Positions 59,301 through 64,000 of a stretch of 64,000 bases of DNA are shown piece by piece (positions within the stretch are counted from its first letter, which is position 1; each line of letters begins with the position of its first letter). Made by a program: the position numbers and the translations under genes. Source of the stretch: Ptychodera flava (lineage: Eukaryota; Hemichordata; Enteropneusta; Ptychoderidae); NCBI RefSeq assembly GCF_041260155.1, contig NC_091934.1, forward strand, positions 46,036,842-46,100,841, given 5' to 3'. The notes beneath the pieces are model-generated. The model worked only from the letters and a program-made list of their open reading frames with translations. It ran no database searches and was not told where the DNA came from.

Positions 59301-61402
59301 TCAAGTGACAAGTTTCATTAAAATCACTATTCAAATAAGGTTCTTCAGCACAAATCACACGAATTGCAAGACCAGGACCTGATTAGCAATAAAAAAATAC
59401 ATGAAAGAACAGATTCTATACATAAAATGTTACAGTATTATTATTATCTTGTGAAGGTCAAAGGTCTGTCTCATATCACCTGTAACTCAGGTCAAAGGTC
59501 AGTCTTATGTCACATGTAACTCAGGCTGAAATTACATATTCACTTCTGTATCCTTCTCTAAAACCATGTATCCTACCCTTTATGCATGGCTTTATCCTTG
59601 GCTATCTATGAATTGTCTGTTTATGCTGTATCAAAGAACATTGCTTTTTATTGTGTAATAATTTAATTAACTTGTTTTTCTGAATCACCATAGCACGTTT
59701 CCCTTGTCCTTGATTACAGCAGACAATTACAACATTTCTGGAGGAGTGTTGTGAGGCTGTATGGTGTAATCATTGCATGACAACATATTATATCATACCA
59801 GTATATTGATGGCGCAAATGCAGCAATCTGATTGGTTGAGACGTGAAATGATCCGTGGCATATTCTCGAAATATAATGGAGTGGCACACGTGCAAACTCT
59901 TGGCAAGTGCAAAAATCCTTTTTAGACATTCCATGCCAGAATTTAAATATACTATTATGATATAAAAGCAATAAAGCGCCTTCAGTGACGGTATACCACT
60001 CGATTTTGACCAGTTCACGACATATAGGCACTCGCTATTGCTCGTGCATATATATCATGAACTCGTCAAAATTTTGTGTTATACCATCACTGAGGGCACT
60101 TTATTGCTTAATTAAATTCATGCTGCTGCTTGCAATGTTCAATATCAGCAATACATTATTGATAATACTTACCAGGAAATGGATGTCTGTGTATTATATC
60201 AGCAATACATTATTGATAACACTTACCAGGAAATGGATGTCTGTGTATTATATCAGCAATACATTATTGATAATACTTACCAGGAAATGGATGTCTGTGT
60301 ATTATATCAGCAATACATTATTGATAACACTTACCAGGAAATGGATGTCTGTGTATTATATCAGCAATACATTATTGATAACACTTACCAGGAAATGGAT
60401 GTCTGTGTATTATATCAGCAATACATTATTGATAATACTTACCAGGAAATGGATGTCTGTGTATTATATCAGCAATACATTATTGATAATACTTACCAGG
60501 AAATGGATGTCTGTGTATTATATCAGCAATACATTATTGATAATACTTACCAGGAAATGGATGTCTGTATACAATATCAGAAGGAAGACCCAGATCTTCT
60601 CCAAGGACTCTCACTTCATCTTTATGAAAGTCTTTCAGTGGTTCAACAACTCTACCTTGCCGACGTAACTGTCTAACCAACTCAGTATCATTGTGGTGTG
60701 TCTTGATGGCGTCTGCTTTACCGCTGGCTAACTCAGAGGCACTTTCAATCAGATCTGGTCTAAGAGTACCTAAAACACAAACAAACAAAATGTTTAACCT
60801 TTGACCTAAAAGTTGATTGCATACAAAGACCAGAGCTACAGGTGTCCTACACATAAACAGAAATGTTTTTTTTTTCTGTCAGTGAAGAAGGTATAATATC
60901 AATAGAAATCATACACCCTTTCACTACCATGGTTTGGTCTGAACTCATTGTTTTCAGTGGTGATTGTGGACCTGTTTACAGGGACGTAGGGGTGAACAGG
61001 TTAAACCGACTCAAAATGTATTAATTGTATCCAAAGTCAATATTTGGTGTACATGTATGGACGAACATGTGCACTGTAAATTTTGATATTCAGATCATGC
61101 AATACACAAACATGGCTGGAAGATGGTTGTAACTATACTGTAATCTTTTAGACAGGAAACACTGAAATTATATGTGAATGCGACCTTCACCTTGGGCAAG
61201 AATGACATCATCTGGTTTCAAGTTCAGTTCAGAGCAAACATCATCAGCAATTTTCATAAAAGTATCTCCAATGATTTTTCTTTTATCTTCGGGGTATGCA
61301 GTGGCATTCAGCGTCTTGGTGACTCGTTTCCGTGCCGATGGATTATTTTTATCACTGGTATCGTTGTCGTTGCATTGTAAAATGTATGCCCTCCATATAC
61401 AA
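53397..61402 (-). CDS. GMPS: GMP synthase (glutamine-hydrolysing), 3' part, seven exons seen
   Basis: GMPS converts XMP to GMP with ATP and glutamine in the cytosol. Visible exons, in gene order, are 61191-61402, 60551-60769, 59263-59378, 56826-56951, 55226-55341, 54361-54491 and 53397-53671, giving about the C-terminal 395 of 693 residues. The glutaminase domain and the SGGVDS P-loop lie beyond the right edge. Blocks seen: KRKIIGDTFMKIADD, TLRPDLIESASELASGK, THHNDTELVRQLR, EPLKDFHKDEVRVLG, RHPFPGPGLAIRVICAEEP, LLPIKTVGVQGDCRTYSY, LIPRICHNVNRV, DVTPTFLTSGVLSTLRQAD, QPSCQRSVVIRTFIT and the terminal SKPPGTTEWE. The dimerisation domain is complete. Exon 61191-61402 has VYGGHTFYNATTTIP and, one frame over, NNPSARKRVTKTL: it is one base short for its phases. 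Three junctions carry tandem duplications. Intron 3 holds a Helentron-like element. Confidence 0.95.
53741..54095. mobile_element. Diverged copy of the ~340-bp MITE (GMPS intron)
   Basis: The interior shares CTTTTGCTCAAT, ACCATTTTCTTACCAAATCA and TTTGAAATTCAAAATGGC with 43535-43857. The TTAA ends are lost. Confidence 0.5.
54197..54285. mobile_element. Palindromic MITE related to the TTAA family (GMPS intron)
   Basis: It runs from ACCTGTCACTTCCATGGTTT to GGGGTGAACAGGTTA. The left TTAA is changed. Confidence 0.5.
54537..54575 (-). mobile_element. Terminal fragment of the second Helentron-like family
   Basis: AACAAGCAACCCAGTAGCC, then AATATAGCTTTCTG, matches the hairpin end of the elements at 20507 and 30012. 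Only about 40 bp remain. Confidence 0.5.
55342..56710. other. GMPS intron, nothing recognised
   Basis: AT-rich intron with no repeat or gene that I can name. Confidence 0.4.
56711..56866 (-). repeat. Duplicated 3' end of a GMPS exon with its donor
   Basis: The last ~41 nt of exon 56826-56951 (coding ITATLLPIKTVGVQ) plus the donor GTAGGTGTT recur at 56711-56758, about 105 bp further into the intron. The copies are nearly identical. Reading through from the first donor meets a stop before the second, so the copy is probably a silent pseudo-exon end. Confidence 0.9.
57417..59000 (+). mobile_element. Helentron-like non-autonomous element, copy B (GMPS intron 3)
   Basis: It starts TTAGTCCCCACGGACACC and ends AAGTGGGGACTGTGTC, then the hairpin GTCATCAACGATGAC (58981-58995) and TTGTTTT. 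The interior has about nine units of roughly 150 bp with CATTGACCTATGTCATAC and the palindrome ATGGCCGCCGTGCGGCCAT. Long open frames through the units follow from the repeat and carry no protein signature. It is the longest copy of the family. Confidence 0.8.
59789..60110. mobile_element. Dispersed repeat with a long terminal hairpin, copy 2 (GMPS intron 2)
   Basis: Counterpart of 46530-46858. Arms of about 50 bp, from AGCAATAAAGCGCC (59967) and GGGCACTTTATTGCTT (to 60109), enclose ACCAGTTCACGACATATAGG-type sequence. Confidence 0.65.
60145..60576 (-). repeat. 54-bp array, eight copies, each with the GMPS exon end and donor
   Basis: The unit recurs at 60145, 60199, 60253, 60307, 60361, 60415, 60469 and 60523, with single-base differences. 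Read on the minus strand each unit has ACAGACATCCATTTCCTG (the end of exon 60551-60769, coding RHPFPG) followed by GTAAGTATTA or GTAAGTGTTA. The rightmost copy is the real junction; seven more lie in the intron. Extension into the intron stops after a few codons. Confidence 0.95.
60914..61004. mobile_element. Palindromic MITE of the TTAA family (GMPS intron 1)
   Basis: ACCCTTTCACTACCATGG at the left and GGGGTGAACAGGTTAA at the right. The left TTAA is not preserved. Confidence 0.6.
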
Positions 61403-61530
61403 CTGTAATAGGTACATATAATGTATGGTATCAGAATCGATATGCATAAATAACATTGTTGTTGCATTGTAAAATGCATAACTGCCATACACAATTGTAA
61501 ATACATATATTACAATATACAGAATCAGAA
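61357..61530 (-). repeat. Old tandem duplication spanning a GMPS acceptor
   Basis: The start of exon 61191-61402 (GTTGTATATGG, then CATTTTACAATGCAACGAC) and its upstream intron recur, diverged, at about 61441-61530. That copy would encode VYGSYAFYNATTM. In the outer copy the acceptor reads TTTACAATTG, so its AG is lost; the inner copy has TATTACAG. Confidence 0.75.
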
Positions 61531-61569
61531 CCAACCTTCATAAACAACATTCTTGATGGCAATCATACA

Positions 61570-62947
61570 AACAAGTCATTGACAATGACATAGTCCCCAC
61601 TTGTAATAGGAGTATTAGTCTTGAGGGGGCAGGGAAATGAGGTCATTAAGAAGTATCACTAAAGTGTATATGTTCAGATCTATGGACACATAGGTCTATG
61701 TCATTGTTCCCAATTTGAAAGAAGAGGCATGTCTAAGTTATGGTTCTAAATCGGGAAAAAAGATCAAAGCTCTAGCTGTATTGGCCTGCCAAGAAATACA
61801 TATGTGCATAATAAATGAGGTACAAGATGTGACATCTTAAGGTCTATTATCCTATCAAAATTGAAGCGTAAGAACTTGTGGTTACTGAGTTATGCATATA
61901 TATGCATATTAAAGGTCAAAGGTCATCAAGGTCACGTGACATTTTTGAAAAAAAAACATTGTATTGCTAATTAATCCATATATGCCAAAATTCAGACCTC
62001 TAGCTCTATTGGCTTGCCCACAATTATATATGGGCATAATTAACGAGGTAAAGCATGTGTTGTCATAAGGTCTCCCATCCTACTAATATAAAGGACATAG
62101 CACTTGTGGTTACTTATTTATTGACATAATCGTGTATTTTAGGTAAAAGGCTATCGAGGTCACATGACATTTTGTCAAAAAATTTCTATCCTATAGTCTA
62201 TCCCTATATACTAAAAATCATACATTTACCTCTATTGGCTTGCTCAAAATTAGATATGCACATAATTAATGAGGTACAATATGTGGCGTCATAAGGTGTC
62301 CCATCATACCAAATATGAAGGGTGTAGCACTTGTGGTTCCTGAGTTATGGACAAATATGTATATTTGGGGTCAAAGGTCACCGAGGTCACGTGACATTTT
62401 GTCAAAAAAATTGTATTGCTAAGTTATCCCTACATACCAAAAATCAGACCTCTAGCTCTATTGGCTCGCTCAAAATTAGATATGCCCATAATTAATGGGT
62501 AAATATGTGGTGTCATAAGGTGTCCCATCATACCAAATATGAAGGGTGTAGCATTAGTGATTACTGAGTTATGGACAAATATGTATATTTGAGGTTAAAG
62601 GTCACCAAGGTCACGTGACATTTTGTCAAAAAAATTGTATTGCTAAGTTATCCATATATACCAAAAATCAGACCTCTAGATCTATTGGCTCGCTCAAAAT
62701 TAGATATGCACATAATTAATGAGGTATAATATGTGGCGTCATAGGGTGTCCCATCATACCATATATGAAAGGTTTACCACTTGTGGTTACTGAGTTATGG
62801 ACAAATATGTATGTTCGAGGTCAAAGGTCATGACATTTTGTCAAAGTGTCTGAGATATCTGCGTGAACAGATGGACTCACGTGGATGGACTCATGGACTT
62901 ACATGACCCAATCTCTGAGCCCCCTGGACTTTATCTGTGGGGACTAA
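61570..62947 (-). mobile_element. Helentron-like non-autonomous element, copy D
   Basis: It starts ACAA, then the hairpin GTCATTGACAATGAC (61575-61589) and ATAGTCCCCAC, and ends with GGACTCACGTGGATGG-type units and GTGGGGACTAA. About five units of roughly 225 bp contain GAGGTCAAAGGTCACC and ACATTTTGTCAAAAAA. It is a full-length version of copy C at 18194. Confidence 0.78.
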
Positions 62948-63030
62948 AAACTGTGTCAGTGCATCCTTTTTGCAATATGAATACGATGAGAAACTAAATT
63001 TTTATTTTCTTGGCCTTATACATGGGAGTC

Positions 63031-63840
63031 CAGTGTTCTCCCTGAACAAGGTAACAGGGGCGTGGCGCCCTCTTGTAAATTCCGAGCGCCCCCTAGCCAG
63101 AATGAAAAGATTTATTTTTTTTGAAAAATAAAACAATAAAATGTACGGGAAAAAAAAGTTGACAGTGATTTACAAGCAAAATGCAAGTGTGATCGTCGAT
63201 CCTGCAGGCTGCAAACGTAATTCTCATCGATCTTGCAAATCTCGCGAGTTTGTGATGTCATCCGAGATCATAAGCCCATGTGCAACTCATATCGATGGCA
63301 GCCATGTTTGCATGGCTCAGGCCGTAACGTATCGTTAGCCACGGTCCCTCCATAGGGACTGTGCATTAGGTAACCGACTTTATAGCTGAGTAAACATGCC
63401 AAGGAGCTTGAGCCGAACCAAGGACAGCAGAGTACACTGAAGATTTTATAGGAGGTTAGAATTTCGCTTGTGTATTCCTTCCCAAAGCAAAACGACCTTT
63501 TTTAGGCTCCGCCGGAGGATGAGAACACGTGAGTGCTATGGTGCACGGTGATAATTTTGACATCGATGAATAAATGTATGTCTGTCGCTAAGCTTATGTT
63601 TTCGTTTTCAAAAAATGTAATCTTCATTGAAATCACTGAACTGGAATAAAAGTTGTGGAACACCGTCTCAGATTTCTTTTCCTTTGAGTTTTTTATACGA
63701 AAAAAATCTGAAAAAAATACTCCCCAAGTGCCACCAAATAACACCATTTTAATCTCTGTTTTTCAAAAGCTACGCGGTCGCTTGTGGTGCTTTGCACCAC
63801 GTCTTCGCCCTCTTGTAAAAAAATCCTGGGGAGAACACTG
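63031..63840. mobile_element. CAGTG-ended non-autonomous DNA transposon, 810 bp
   Basis: Left end CAGTGTTCTCCCTGAAC; right end, read inward, CAGTGTTCTCCCCAGG; both continue to CAAGAGGGCG or CCTCTTGTAAA motifs. It split a 26-bp tandem array: one unit end lies just left (63013-63030) and the array resumes at 63841. AGTC may be a short target duplication, though the periodic flank makes that uncertain. The superfamily is unresolved. Position 63715-63771 matches the 101-bp array at the window start. Confidence 0.65.
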
Positions 63841-64000
63841 AGTCTATGTACTGCCTTATACATGGGAGTCTATGGACTGCCTTATACATGGGAGTCTATG
63901 GACTTCCTTAAACATGGGAGTCTATGGACTGCCTTATACATGGGAGTCTATGGACTGCCTTATACATGGGAGTCTATGGTCTGCCTTATACATGGGAGTC
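63841..64000. repeat. 26-bp tandem array running off the right edge
   Basis: TATGGACTGCCTTATACATG, then GGAGTC, repeats about six times to the end of the window with few changes. Confidence 0.92.

Noticed and set aside
59985-60676. Two long frames of 18-residue repeats
   Set aside because: They read the 54-bp array antisense to GMPS; the repeats are copies of a splice junction.

Overview
The window is nuclear DNA from an animal. It carries five intron-rich host genes with GT-AG introns, AT-rich non-coding DNA and a heavy load of tandem repeats and small non-autonomous transposons. The proteins resemble vertebrate orthologues closely, while the repeat content looks like a marine invertebrate, perhaps an invertebrate deuterostome; the species cannot be fixed from the sequence alone. 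I read exons by eye from splice signals, reading-frame phase and recalled family sequences; no search was run.

Layout, left to right. Positions 1-3947 hold tandem repeats and no recognised gene. A divergent ARF-family small GTPase lies on the minus strand (3948-6933). It is head-to-head with ZMYND12 on the plus strand (10836-15827). Between the two starts sit two 295-bp arms in inverted orientation, identical at every base, separated by a 3.05-kb spacer. Positions 15828-23372 are mostly repeats, including two Helentron-like elements, a LINE scrap and one unexplained coding-like stretch. SLC33A1, the acetyl-CoA transporter, is on the minus strand (23373-32878). It is head-to-head, 2.3 kb away, with PPP1R7/SDS22 on the plus strand (35144-45627). 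Positions 45628-53396 hold repeats and no recognised gene. The 3' part of GMPS, GMP synthase, is on the minus strand (53397-61402); its 5' part lies beyond the right edge. The window ends in a Helentron-like element, a CAGTG-ended DNA transposon and a 26-bp tandem array.

The five genes are unrelated housekeeping or ciliary genes and do not form a pathway. Three things stand out. First, the perfect inverted repeat gives the ARF and ZMYND12 genes the same 5' flank and places a signal-peptide-like frame, in frame, ahead of the ARF start. Second, tandem duplications span at least six splice junctions in ZMYND12, PPP1R7 and GMPS; one is an eight-copy array of a 5' splice site. Third, several repeat families share one architecture: AACAAG or ACAAG, a terminal hairpin, short subterminal inverted repeats and an internal tandem array. 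That is what non-autonomous Helentron-type elements look like. The ARF protein also lacks the catalytic switch-2 glutamine, and one GMPS exon appears to be one base short.
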